From Procambarus clarkii (lineage: Eukaryota; Arthropoda; Malacostraca; Decapoda; Cambaridae): DNA of 64,000 nt. Location: positions 4,681,707-4,745,706 of the forward strand of contig NC_091234.1 in assembly GCF_040958095.1 (NCBI RefSeq). Reading direction: 5' to 3'. The translations under genes were made by a program, and so were the position numbers. The first letter of the stretch is position 1, and every line of letters begins with the position of its first letter. The notes under the pieces are model-generated. The model saw only the letters and a program-made list of their open reading frames with translations, had not been told where the DNA came from and ran no database searches. Below, one piece after another: positions 51,736-62,345 of this stretch.

Positions 51736-51950
51736 ATACCAACTGGTGATGCGTCGCCCGTCAAGCAGTGACTATGTGTGGACAGCGTACATCAAACAGA
51801 TGGAGAACAGGGCATGGGCAGCGATGGGGGCGGTGGTGGTGCTCTCGCTGCTGGTCACGACCCTGGTGGTAATCTGCTCCGGCCGACGGGGACACCACAT
51901 CTCCCTCTCTGATACACTCATCACAGTCTTGGGATTCCTGATGGGTCAAG
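51736..51950 (+). CDS. Ionotropic receptor gene, exon 4 in this window (TM1 and pore start)
   Basis: The acceptor GCTGTTAG| ends at 51735. The first base completes the Lys codon left by exon 3, giving 'YSKYQLVMRRPSSSDYVW'. 'TAYIKQMENRAW' follows. TM1 is 'AAMGAVVVLSLLVTTLVVIC', then the cytoplasmic 'SGRRGHH' and the pore-loop start 'ISLSDTLITVLGFLMGQG'. This matches the order in ionotropic receptors: end of S1, 'W' block, M1, M2 loop. The donor is CAAG|GTACTG after 51950, leaving phase 1. The next exon (rest of pore, TM3, S2, TM4) is not in the window. The protein would be a membrane cation channel for chemical, thermal or humidity sensing; the ligand cannot be inferred. Confidence 0.88.
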
Positions 51951-52204
51951 GTACTGTTACGATTATCGTCACGTTCATACATTTCCCAAGAGTTATTACT
52001 GACTCGTTCATCAAGAGTTATTTTGCTTATCTTATGTACTGTACATACTTGATGGCCCAGATTTTATTTCAATTCAAACAGGAAGTGTGAGAGTTGCACG
52101 GTTTTGGAGAAATTTAGATTTTAAGGAATTCTTAGGGGGGGGCTACATGTTAAAAAAAAAAAGCTGTTGCGGTGCTGAGGATTTCAGTCTATTCAAATCG
52201 GTCT
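51951..52204. other. Start of the intron after exon 4
   Basis: The frame runs on to 52087 as intron read-through without family resemblance. A 9-A run occurs at 52154. Confidence 0.5.
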
Positions 52205-52345
52205 CGAAGAGCATCCTTTGATATCTTTGAGATTATCTTTTATGTCTTTGAGATTATCTTTGATGTCTCTGAGTGTATTTTTGATGTCTTTGAGTGTATT
52301 CTTGATGTCTCAAAGAGTATCTTTGAAGCCTAACAATGTCTTAGA
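52205..52345. repeat. About 21-22-bp tandem repeat
   Basis: Six imperfect units of TTTGAGATTATCTTTGATGTC type. Confidence 0.8.
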
Positions 52346-53130
52346 ATGTTTCCTTTGATATTTGACGAATATATAAGTGAGGAAACTTTGTAAAGAAGTT
52401 ACCTGCTTGATGGGGTTCTGGGAGTTCTGCTCCCTAAGCCCGGCCCTGGGCCAGGCTTGACTTAGGTTACATAGTTACCCACAATAATTTAATACCTTTA
52501 CGAAAGAGTACTGTTAGTTGAGAAATAATGTAAAAATGATTCCTTAAACTATTTTTCATGTGTATTCTTAATTAACATATGACATGAAAATAAAGTCTTT
52601 ATAAACTTTATACTGCATAAAGAGTAATGCTAGTTATGAAAAGATGTAAAGACGTTAATATAAATTATTTACAGTATCACGAATTGTAATGCTGGTTAAG
52701 AAACATTAAGAAAAGATTGTGTTATTAAATTTGTTACTGCATAAAGCATAGTTGGTTTAAGAACAGTGTTAGTAAGAAATATTAAGTTGATGGAGATAAA
52801 TACATTGACAGATTTACAAATAAATTTCGGTAAATGACTAAATAAATACTGTGTAATATTTTTTTAAATAACAATATATATAATTTGTAAATAAATAAAT
52901 TAATCATTTGTAACTAGAATAAATAAATAATTTGTAACTAGAATAAATAATTTGTAATAATTAATTTGTTGAGAAATAGTATTGGTGTTGATAATATGTA
53001 ACAAGGAACTAGTTACTGTATAAAGATGTAATTGTACATTTTGTTTAAAGGAATACGAAGAACATTTAAGAGAATGCAAACAAAACAGATAACATGAATT
53101 GAACTTGTAAAGAATATGCTGTAAACAAGG
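52346..53130. other. AT-rich intron sequence
   Basis: Loose repetition of 'GAATAAATAATTTGTAA' near 52880-52970. No exon recognised. Confidence 0.5.
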
Positions 53131-53394
53131 GCGCCTGACTGCTGAGTGGACAGCACTTCAGAGTCGTAGTCCTGAGGTTCCGGGTTTGATCCCCGGTGGA
53201 GGTGGTGACAAATGGGCAAAATGTTTGTTTTGCCCTAATGCTCCTGTTACCTAGCAGTAAATAGGTACCTGGGAGTTAGACAGCTGCTATGGGCTGGTTC
53301 CTGGGGGTGTGTAACAAAAAAGAGGCCTGGTCGAGGACCGAGCCGCGGGGACGCTAAGCCCCGAAATTATCTCAAGATAATCTTCAAGATAACA
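53131..53394 (+). mobile_element. tRNA-derived SINE, copy 3 (tail type 2)
   Basis: The head starts GCGCCTGACTGCTGAGTGG (A box). The anticodon arm presents CGT, and the B box GGTTTGATCCC is at 53183-53193. The body is 'GTTACCTAGCAGTAAATAGG', and the tail runs GAGGACCGAGCCGCGGGG, CGCTAAGCCCCG and ends AAGATAATC/AAGATAAC. It is close to copy 2 at 23143. Confidence 0.92.
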
Positions 53395-53665
53395 TGAATA
53401 ACGTGTAACAAGTTGTGCAGAGAACATGTAAGAACATTCTGAAAACATGGAGAATTTGAAAAAACACAACGAATATGCGAAGAACATCGATTGAACTTGC
53501 AGAGAATATGCTGAGAACATGAATGACGTTAAACAAGTTGTGCAGAAAACATGTAAGGCCATGTATGAACATTCTGAGAACATGGAAGGAACATATAATG
53601 TGTGCAAAGATCATGCTGTGAAAATTTGCAGAACATGGTGAGAACATACAGATGAACACGCAAAG
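53395..53665. repeat. About 130-bp tandem duplication rich in GAACATG
   Basis: 'AACAAGTTGTGCAGAGAACA' (53407) recurs as 'AACAAGTTGTGCAGAAAACA' (53532). Shorter GAACAT phrases fill the rest. Minus-strand frames here are Cys/Phe/Ser-rich artefacts. Confidence 0.75.
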
Positions 53666-54295
53666 AGTGCAGAGATGTTACGTATTTACACTCGAGTATT
53701 GACAAAATACAGTAAGATGCATGGTAATATCTGTTTTACAAGAAATATTGTTTCATGAGACAATGTCTCAAGATAATAACCGAACATTATAGAGTTATAG
53801 ACGTAGAACGGATAAAATGAGAGATGTAAAAATAAATTCTAATTCAAATTCTTGTAGGGTAAAGTTGAGATGGGATTTGGGGAGGGAGGAGGTTAAGGAG
53901 TAGTTGGGGAAGGGGTTGAGATTTGGGGGAAGTAGGTGGTGAGGGATGGGGAAGATAAGAGAGTGGGGAGCTGTGGAGTGAGGGAGGAGATAAGCGAGCA
54001 GACTGGCGTGGGTGTGATGATGATTATAAGGAGGAGGCAGGTGTGTTGGGGGGTTAGGTTTTCTTTTCTTGTTACATCTGAAACAAGACTCCTAATAAAT
54101 ATATTCTCTGAAAATGAGCTTCATTTGACCTTAACTTTACTCCTGAATGGGTAAAGCTTACGTGTATATTTTATTAATAATTGTTTTACAAACTCCTAAT
54201 GAACATATTCTCTGAAAATGATCATGATGCGATTTTACTAAAAACACCTTCGGAACTCCTTGTTAAGGTTCTTACAATTTTAAGGGGGGGGTAGC
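53666..54295. other. Intron or intergenic sequence, G-rich patch
   Basis: 53870-54050 is G/A-rich (GGGAGGGAGGAGG). 'CTCCTAATRAAYATATTCTCTGAAAATGA' text occurs twice (54090 and 54194). No gene. Confidence 0.5.
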
Positions 54296-54960
54296 ATAGC
54301 GGTAAATTTGGCCCAAAACCAATATTTACAACTTAGCTGCTATTACAACTAATTGTGTTGTAGTAGCTTAGACAAAGTCTGGAGCTGAGCAAAGAGCTGA
54401 GTGAGGCCGGGGGGTAGAGAGCTCGGATGTGGGTGGAGTGCATAGAGCAGAGCTCTGAATGCGGGCTGGGTCGAAGAGCTCGAATGCGGCATGGGTCGAA
54501 GAGCTCAAATGCGGCCTGGGTCGAAGAGCTCGAATACGGGAAGAGAGCGTGGAAACTTGATGCAGCTGGAATCTGGCTGTCTGCTCAGTAGTGAGGCCGA
54601 AGCGTCTTGTGATGGTAAAACTGGACTCATGGGGTGTTACACTGTTGCTGGTAAATTTTTATAGGTGTTGATTATCTGCGGTATTTCTCAAGTAACTGCA
54701 CTGAACCACTTTTGGAATTTAGACTGATGATGTTTCTCTGAAGAGGACTTATATTACAAGCTTCTCTTCACCTTGGCCAAACTGACCGACATTTAGTAGG
54801 TTACGTATCGGTTAGCCTGATTCATCCTGTACCCTTGGGGAGAGATTTTAATTGTAATAAACTGTACACTTGGGAATTGTTAGGGGACCACGAATTAGTG
54901 GAGAACTTCACGGAAAGTGAAACACTTAGAGAGGTTTTGTAGAATTAACAGACCCATCAC
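54296..54960 (-). mobile_element. LTR-like segment with 24-25-bp AGCTC repeats
   Basis: Three or four units of GGGTCGAAGAGCTCGAATGC lie at 54468-54540. The reverse complement of 54360-54440 resembles 9280-9365 (AGCTC-rich text followed by a CTACGACACTG-like phrase). It is possibly a degraded LTR of the same kind; no ends were found. Confidence 0.35.
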
Positions 54961-55034
54961 ATTATCTGTACATAAACTAAGGAAAATATGGAGTAAGTAT
55001 AGTACTAATTAATATAGCTGCTTCACCCGAAATA

Positions 55035-55039
55035 CGGAC

Positions 55040-55091
<52 letters not shown>

Positions 55092-55180
55092 GAACAAATT
55101 CACAAATGCATTGACAAGGATTCGAACCTATGTGTTGGATGTTCCCAACTGTACCACGACACAGAAAAATTTCAACCTTC
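55035..55180 (-). mobile_element. tRNA-derived SINE with TTA-repeat tail, minus strand
   Basis: On the minus strand, A-box-like TGGTACAGTTGG is followed by the canonical B box GGTTCGAATCC (55128-55118). Then come 'TTTGTGAATTTGTTCATTT' and a TTA repeat (55088-55041). The tail resembles the + strand copy at 55434-55550. Confidence 0.75.
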
Positions 55181-55379
55181 AGTGCTACTGCCCCCCCCCC
55201 CATTCCTCACGAAGATCCCGAGGCTTCCACTGAAGTCTAGCCGGGGTTTCACACAATTCCCCGATGTGCCCGGGCTCAAGTCAACCAAATAGTTCTACCT
55301 CTGATGCCCCTATTTCAATACACAGACAAATCACAATAACGTGATATACAAATGAACAAATTCACAAGGGCCTTGATGA

Positions 55380-55555
55380 GTATTCAAACCTAATCAAGGT
55401 TAGAATCCTAGAATTCGATCCTAGGTTCGAATCCTCATCAAGGCCTTTGTGAATTTGTTCATTGATTTATCACGTTATTGTGATTTATCTGTGTAATAAT
55501 AAAAATAAAAATAATAATAATAATAATAATATTAATAATAATAATTAAAAATACT
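55380..55555 (+). mobile_element. tRNA-derived SINE with TAA-repeat tail, plus strand
   Basis: The B box GGTTCGAATCC (55434-55444) is followed by 'TTTGTGAATTTGTTCATTGA', 'CACGTTATTGTGATTTATCT' and a TAA repeat (55493-55550). It pairs with the minus-strand copy at 55035-55180 as an inverted pair about 200 bases apart. Confidence 0.75.
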
Positions 55556-56079
55556 AATAGAGTATTAAAACCTAGGTTTTGAGATTTAACCTACATCTTT
55601 TGTCACGGTACATTATACAATGTTCTGAACATGATTCTAGGAGCATGCGTTTATGTCTGGCTGACACACTTGGTGTTTATCAATAGACGTCGTCGTGATT
55701 ATGCTCCCCAGATCCCGCAGCTGGACACCCCATATGAATACTGTCAAGCAGTATCCTTCCCAGTGATAGCAGCCACATAGTGAGGACCGACGATTTAAAT
55801 GCAATCTCAGGACACAATATATTCTTTCACGAGCAAAGATCACGTTCACTCCAAAACATATATTACTTACGGGCTATTCATGCCCGTGCCACTTCTTGGG
55901 TGGCTTAATTTTCATCACTCAATCATCAATGCTCCCCAGGAACTCGCCAAGGAATGTCAACGTTTCAGAAAAATAACCAATTATCCAGTTTTCTGGGAAC
56001 GGTGGGCAGGGGTTCGTGGACTTATTGTTTCCACTCTGAACACCACAATCTGTGCATATAAGAAGTAATAAGATTAGTG
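55556..56079. other. Unique sequence, no supported gene
   Basis: The frame 55799-56068 has no recognisable domain. Nothing else was found. Confidence 0.45.
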
Positions 56080-56397
56080 AACTTTGCTTCCTCAAGAATA
56101 ATTTTACGGTTAATCGGATATATTTTACTAAATGATTTCTTGCCCCTATATTGTCTCTATAGAATCTATAATTTCTTCTCTAATTAGACGGTTCTCTTCT
56201 ATATTTGAACAGTTATGCATTTTTTCTATTATTAAAATCTTTTCTACGATTAAAATCCCAGCAATAGTTAGTAATGACATTATTCTTATATAATTTTGTT
56301 ATTTTTTTGTGGGTGTGTTCTTCAGCTCTTTGCAATAAAACACGACCAGTTTCTCCAACAAATGATGAATGGAATCATTACAATTTATTACATAACT
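56080..56397 (-). mobile_element. Penelope-like element 2, second fragment, minus strand
   Basis: 'AAACACGACCAGTTTCTCC' and 'AATAGTTAGTAATGACATTA' match 46808-46830 and 46740-46757. It is the 3' part of the GIY-YIG coding region and downstream sequence. It ends at the same conserved TTTATTAC point (56385-56394) seen at 46858. Confidence 0.7.
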
Positions 56398-56840
56398 TAC
56401 CTTGAGGTTACCTTACCTTGAGATGGTTTCGGGGCTTAGCGTCCCCGCGGCCCGGTCCTCAATCAGGCCTCCTCGTTGCTAAACTGGACAACAAGGCTGT
56501 TAGACGCAGCTGCTCGCAGCCTGAAGTATGAGTCACAGCCTGGTTGATCAGGTATCCTTTGGAGGTGTTTATCCAGTTCTCTCCTGAACACTGTAAAAGG
56601 TCGGCCAGTTATGCCCCTTATGTGTAGTGGAAGCGTGTTGAACAGTCTCGGGTCTCTGATGGTGATAGAGTTCTCTCTCTCAGAGTACCTATTACACCTC
56701 TGCTCTTTAACAAGGGTATTCTGCACATTCTGCCATACCTTCTGATCTCATGTGGTGTTATTTCTGTGTGCAGGTTTGGGACCAACCCCCCTCTACTATT
56801 TTCCACGTGTAAAATATTATGTATCTCTCGCACCTACACT
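56398..56840 (-). mobile_element. Family-2 LINE 3' end, minus strand
   Basis: Minus frames 56833-56618 and 56726-56463 read 'RYGRMCRIPLLK', 'SITIRDPRLFNTLPLHIRGI' and 'TVFRRELDKHLQRIPDQPGC'. This matches the C-terminal end of CR1/L2-type LINE polyproteins ('LFNxLPxxIRxxxGxxxxxFKRxLDxxLxxxPD'). The 3' tail (56480-56398) reads GAGGACCGGGCCGCGGGG, CGCTAAGCCCCGAAACC and ends in AAGGTAACC units. That is the same tail carried by SINE copies 1-3, which makes this family their likely mobilising partner. Confidence 0.8.
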
Positions 56841-56959
56841 CAAGACAGTCATTACCTACACCGTTCTTATTATTATCATTACTACCATTATTAATGCTAC
56901 CATAAAGTAATGCTAGTGTCTTCTCACAGTCATAATAAAATAGAATAAAAACTACACAC

Positions 56960-57104
<145 letters not shown>

Positions 57105-57383
57105 GGTGGAAACTTAGTACCCAAATGAGCCGCAGAGACGTTAGAAAGAATTTTTTTCAGTGTCAGAGTAGTTAATAAATGGAATGCACTAGGCAGTGAT
57201 GTGGTGGAGGCTGGCTCCATACACAGTTTCAATTGTAGATATGATAGAGCCCAGTAGGCTCAGGAATCTGTACACCAGTTGATTGACAGTTGAGAGGCGG
57301 GACCAAAGAGCCAAAGCTCAACCCCCGCAAGCACAATTAGGTGAGTACAATTAGGTCAGTACACACACACACACACACACACA
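57105..57383 (+). mobile_element. Family-1 LINE, copy D (3' end only)
   Basis: It begins in the C-terminal coding text ('GGTGGAAAC', equivalent to 59039 in copy E) directly after a CA run. It continues through the conserved tail (TTGAGAGGCGGGACC, AAGCACAATTAGGTGAGTAC) to a short CA run at 57361-57383. It is severely 5'-truncated. Confidence 0.85.
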
Positions 57384-57416
57384 CTGGAGAGCAGAGAAAG
57401 ATACCAGAATGTCAGG

Positions 57417-58133
57417 ATGAGAAAAGAGGCAGAAAGACAATACAAAAATGACATCGCAAGCAAGGCAAAGACTCAGCCTAAATTGTTGCATAGCCACATC
57501 AGGAGAAAAACAACAGTAAAGGAACAGGTTATGAAATTAAGGATAGGGGCGGAAGGATTCACTACAAATGACAAAGAAGTGTGTGAGGAATTGAATAAGA
57601 AATTCCAGGAGGTCTTCACCTTAGAGAAAGGACAAATTCCAGAGGTAAGTGTGGGAATAGCTAACCAGGAACCACTGGAAGAGTTTGAGATTACCAGCAG
57701 GGAAGTAAGGAAGTGTTTACTAGAGTTGGATGTGACAAAGGCTATAGGCCCAGATGGAATCTCCCCTTGGGTTCTAAAGGAAGGAGCAGGAGAACTGTGC
57801 CTACCACTCTCCATAGTGTATAACAAATGCAACAGGGGAACTGCCAGATATTTGGAAAGCAGCTAACGTAGTCCCGATATACAAGGAAGGGGATAGACAG
57901 GAGGCACTGAACTACAGGCCTGTGTCCCTAACCTGCATACCATGCAAGCTGATGGAGAAGATTGTGCGAAAAAAACTAGTGGAGCATCTGGAGCGTAGGA
58001 ACTTTGTAACACAGCATCAACATGGTTTCAGGGATGGCAGGTCCTGCCTCACAGGGTAACTTGAATTCTACGACCAGGCAACAAAAATAAGGCAAGAAAG
58101 AGACTGCATACTGGGTGGGCAGACTGCATATTT
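57417..58133 (+). pseudogene. LINE copy E, RT N-terminal part (broken)
   Basis: Frame 57417-57866 includes 'KTQPKLLHSHIRRKTTVKEQ', 'REVRKCLLELDVTKAIGPDG' and 'ISPWVLKEGAGELCLPLSIV', the region before and at the first RT block. After the 5-base deletion the text continues out of frame with the equivalents of 'LNYRPVSLTCIPCKLMEKIV' and 'HQHGFRDGRSCLTG', then a stop. It would be the fingers portion of the polymerase, here nonfunctional. Confidence 0.85.
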
Positions 58134-59192
58134 TTGGACTGTCAGAAAGCCTTTGATACAGTGCCACACAAGAGGCTAGTGCGAAAGTTGGAGACGCAGG
58201 CTGGAGTGAAAGGGAAGGTACTCCGGTGGATAGAGGAGTACCTAAGCAACAGGAGACAACGAGTCTGTGTGAGGAGTGAGGTCTCAGATTGGCGAGACGT
58301 TACAAGTGGAGTCCCGCAAGGGTCAGTCCTTGGACCTATACTGTTTCTGGTATATGTAAATGATCTCCCAGAGGGTATAGATTCGTTCCTCTCAATGTTT
58401 GCTGACGATGCAAAAATTATGAGGAGGATTGAAACAGAGGATGATAGTAAGAGGCTACAAGATGACCTAGATAGACTGAGTGAATGGTCCAACAAATGGC
58501 TGTTGAAGTTCAACCTGAGTAAATTCAAAGTAATGAAACTAAGCAGTGGAAACAGGAGGCCAGACACAGGATACAGAATAGGAGATGAAGTACTTAATGA
58601 AACAGAAAGAGAGAAAGATCTAGGAGTTGATATCACACCAAACCTGTCTCCTGAAGCCCACATAAAGAGAATAACGTATGCGGCATATGCGAGGCTGGCT
58701 AACATCAGAATGGCGTTCAGGAACCTGTGTAAGGAATCATTCAGAATCTTGTACACAACATATGTAAGACCAATCCTGGAGTATGCGGCCCCAGCATGGA
58801 GCCCGTACCTTGTCAAGCACAAGACGAAGCTGGAAAAAGTCCAAAGGTATGCTACTAGACTAGTCCCAGAACTAAGAGGCATGAGTTATGAGGAAAGGCT
58901 GCGGGAAATGCACCTTACGACACAGGAAGGCAGAAGAGTAAGGGGGGACATGATCACAACCTACAAAATCCTCAGGGGAATCGACCGGGTAAACAAGGAT
59001 GAACTATTCAACACTGGAGGGACGCGAACAAGTGGACACAGGTGGAAGCTGAGTACCCAAATGAGCCACAGAGACATTAGAAAGAACTTTTTCAGTGTCA
59101 GAGTAGTTAGTAAATGGAATGCACTAGGAAGTGATGTGGTGGAGGCTGACTCCATACACAGTTTCAAATGTAGATATGATAGAGCCCAGTAG
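58134..59192 (+). CDS. LINE copy E, RT palm/thumb and C-terminus (352 aa, partial)
   Basis: The open frame holds 'DCQKAFDTVPHKRLVRKLET' (first catalytic Asp block), '[20 protein letters not shown]', 'FLSMFADDAKIMRRI' (intact catalytic FADD), 'NKWLLKFNLSKFKVMKL' and 'EKDLGVDITPNLSPEAHI'. It continues through the C-terminal helical region ending 'LGSDVVEADSIHSFKCRYDR'. It would polymerise cDNA at the nicked target. The ATG at its start is internal to the original polyprotein, so this is an open fragment and not a gene start. It is probably the youngest family-1 copy here. Confidence 0.88.
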   Translation: MDCQKAFDTVPHKRLVRKLETQAGVKGKVLRWIEEYLSNRRQRVCVRSEVSDWRDVTSGVPQGSVLGPILFLVYVNDLPEGIDSFLSMFADDAKIMRRIETEDDSKRLQDDLDRLSEWSNKWLLKFNLSKFKVMKLSSGNRRPDTGYRIGDEVLNETEREKDLGVDITPNLSPEAHIKRITYAAYARLANIRMAFRNLCKESFRILYTTYVRPILEYAAPAWSPYLVKHKTKLEKVQRYATRLVPELRGMSYEERLREMHLTTQEGRRVRGDMITTYKILRGIDRVNKDELFNTGGTRTSGHRWKLSTQMSHRDIRKNFFSVRVVSKWNALGSDVVEADSIHSFKCRYDRAQ

Positions 59193-59278
59193 ACTCGGGA
59201 ATCTGTACACCAGTTGATTGACGGTTGAGAGGCGGGACCAAAGAGCCAGAGCTCAACCCCCGCAAGCACAATTAGGTG

Positions 59279-60635
<1,357 letters not shown>

Positions 60636-60636
60636 G

Positions 60637-60925
60637 GCCTCGTAGCCTGGTGGATAGCGCGCAGAACTCGTAATTCTGTGGCGCGGGTTCGATTCCCGCA
60701 CGAGGCAGAAACAAATGGGCAAAGTTTCTTTCACCCTGAATGCCCCTGTTACCTAGCAGTAAATAGGTACCTGGGAGTTAGTCAGCTGTCACGGGCTGCT
60801 TCCTGGGGTGTGTGTGTGTGTGTGGTGTGGGGAAAAAAAAAAGTAGTTAGTAAACAGTTGATTGACAGTTGAGAGGCGGGCCGAAAGAGCAAATCTCAAC
60901 CCCTGCAAAAACACAACTAGTAAAC
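60637..60925 (+). mobile_element. tRNA-Thr-like SINE, copy 4 (tail type 1)
   Basis: The head (60637-60706) folds as a tRNA. GCCTCGT pairs with ACGAGGC, CAGAA with TTCTG around a CTCGTAA loop (anticodon CGT, Thr), and GCGGG with CCCGC around TTCGATT. The B box GGTTCGATTCC is canonical. The body equals copies 1-3 ('GTTACCTAGCAGTAAATAGG', 'CAGCTGTCACGGGCTGCTTC'). After a TG run and A9, however, the tail is CAGTTGATTGACAGTTGAGA, GGCGGGCCGAAAGAGC. This is the 3' end of family-1 LINEs and not the tail of copies 1-3. Confidence 0.9.
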
Positions 60926-61222
60926 AACTAGTAAACACACCTCCCCCCCTCTCTCCCTCACCCGCTCTCTCCCTCACCCGCTCTCTCCCTCTCCATCTCT
61001 CTCCCTCTCCTCTCTCTCCCTCTCTCCCTCCCGCCTCTCTCTCCATCTCCTCCCCCCCTCCCCTTCTACTTTCTTCTCACTTCAGTGGAAGGGTCGGAAA
61101 AATTTATCTCTCCCTTTATCACTCCCTTTCTCACTCTTTCTCTCTCTCTCTCTCCCTCCCCCATCCCGCTCTGCCCTCCTGACAAATCCTATCATGGCAC
61201 AACTATAGGAACACGGTCACGC
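60926..61222. repeat. C/T-rich low-complexity stretch
   Basis: CTCTCTCCCTC and CCTCACCCGCTC repetitions. No gene. Confidence 0.85.
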
Positions 61223-61984
61223 ATGGCAGCCAGAGGTAACAGGGGAACAGGGAAGAGCCAAGATGACGAAATGAAGGAAATATTCGCCCAGTTTCTGGAG
61301 GACATCAAGAGTGAGATGCAAGAAATGATGCAGGAAATGAAGAACGAAATAAGCAACCTGAAAAAGAGAGCTGACAGCAGCAAAGGAGGAGATTAGAGCC
61401 CTCAAAGAGAATGGTATCGAGGCTGAGAATCAGAAAACCATCTAGGGAGAAGGTGGTAATAGTTTTTTGGATGAGAATGCCACAATAAAAGCAACATTTG
61501 CGGAAATAATAAAAAAAATAACTCTGAAGTAATGACTGCAGTGATGGAGGTGGCCATGAAAGCAGCCACCTCACAGGAGGTGGCACGCTCCACTAGCCAA
61601 CTGCTGGAAAGGAACAGATCAGTGGTTGCTGTGGGTATTAAAGAGTAGGAAGGCTCTAATAGGACAGAGTGGAATGACAAGGACAAAGCAGCTGTGAATG
61701 AAGTACTAAAGGCACTAGACATGGAAGGGGCTGAGCATAGCATTGAGAAGGTTTTCAGGCTAGATTGGTACAACAAAGACCGAGACCGAATGATAAAGAT
61801 AGTGTTTGCAAACGAGAGCACAAAGGAGAAGATCCTATCAAGGAAGAGCTCCCTGAAAAATGTGGGAAAATTAAAAAAATGTATTCCTCCAGAGAGACAT
61901 GACAAGGGAGGAGAGAGCCGTGGCGTCAGAAGCAAGGAAGAGGCGCAGGGCGAGAGGGAAAAACCAGGAAGTCACAGCTCCTAA
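61223..61984 (+). pseudogene. LINE family-1 ORF1, frameshifted
   Basis: The start ATG at 61223 reads 'MAARGNRGTGKSQDDEMKEI', then 'FAQFLEDIKSEMQEMMQEMK', a heptad-like coiled coil. A shift occurs near 61390, and the text goes through other frames with stops near 61443 and 61645. The C-terminal part in frame 61694-61984 reads 'EHSIEKVFRLDWYNKDRDRM' and 'IKIVFANESTKEKILSRKSS', an RRM-like nucleic-acid-binding fold typical of LINE ORF1. A basic tail follows. ORF1 would chaperone the element RNA. It is not functional in this copy. Confidence 0.65.
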
Positions 61985-62345
61985 CACAACACCCCCAGAG
62001 GCGAGGGGGACACCCACAACCAGCTACCCAGTAACACCAGAAGGGAGGACAACCCCGCCTCCCTCCTCTGCATAGAAAACCCCCCTACCCCAAACCCTCC
62101 CTGCCCCCACTCAAATGTTCAGCCAAATCTCCATCCCCCCCACACCCAATCCCCACCCTTCTACCCCTCCCTTTCTCCCGAGTCCTCCCTCCCCCCCTTT
62201 CCTTCCCGTCCTCCCTCCCCTTTCACCTCATACCCTCCCTGTCCCTTCCACTTCACTGGATCCCCCGCCCCTCATCCCAGTATCCTCTGAGACCCTGTTA
62301 TCCACCTCACAGGTCCTCACACCCATGGAACAGCCTCCCCCTGTG
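61223..62345 (+). mobile_element. Family-1 LINE, copy F (ORF1 and Pro-rich linker)
   Basis: It carries ORF1 (61223-61984, broken) and then a C-rich segment (61985-62345) ending 'CCACCTCACAGGTCCTCACA', which resembles the text before the endonuclease in copy A ('CCCACAGGTCCTTCCCC', 236). The endonuclease and RT are replaced by the 19-bp minisatellite. Together with copies A-E this gives the family's full order: ORF1, Pro-rich linker, endonuclease, RT, tail, CA repeat (inference). Confidence 0.65.

Noticed and set aside
60637-60706. Functional tRNA-Thr(CGT) gene
   Set aside because: The cloverleaf is good, but the sequence continues directly into the SINE body and LINE tail shared with other copies, so it is a SINE head.
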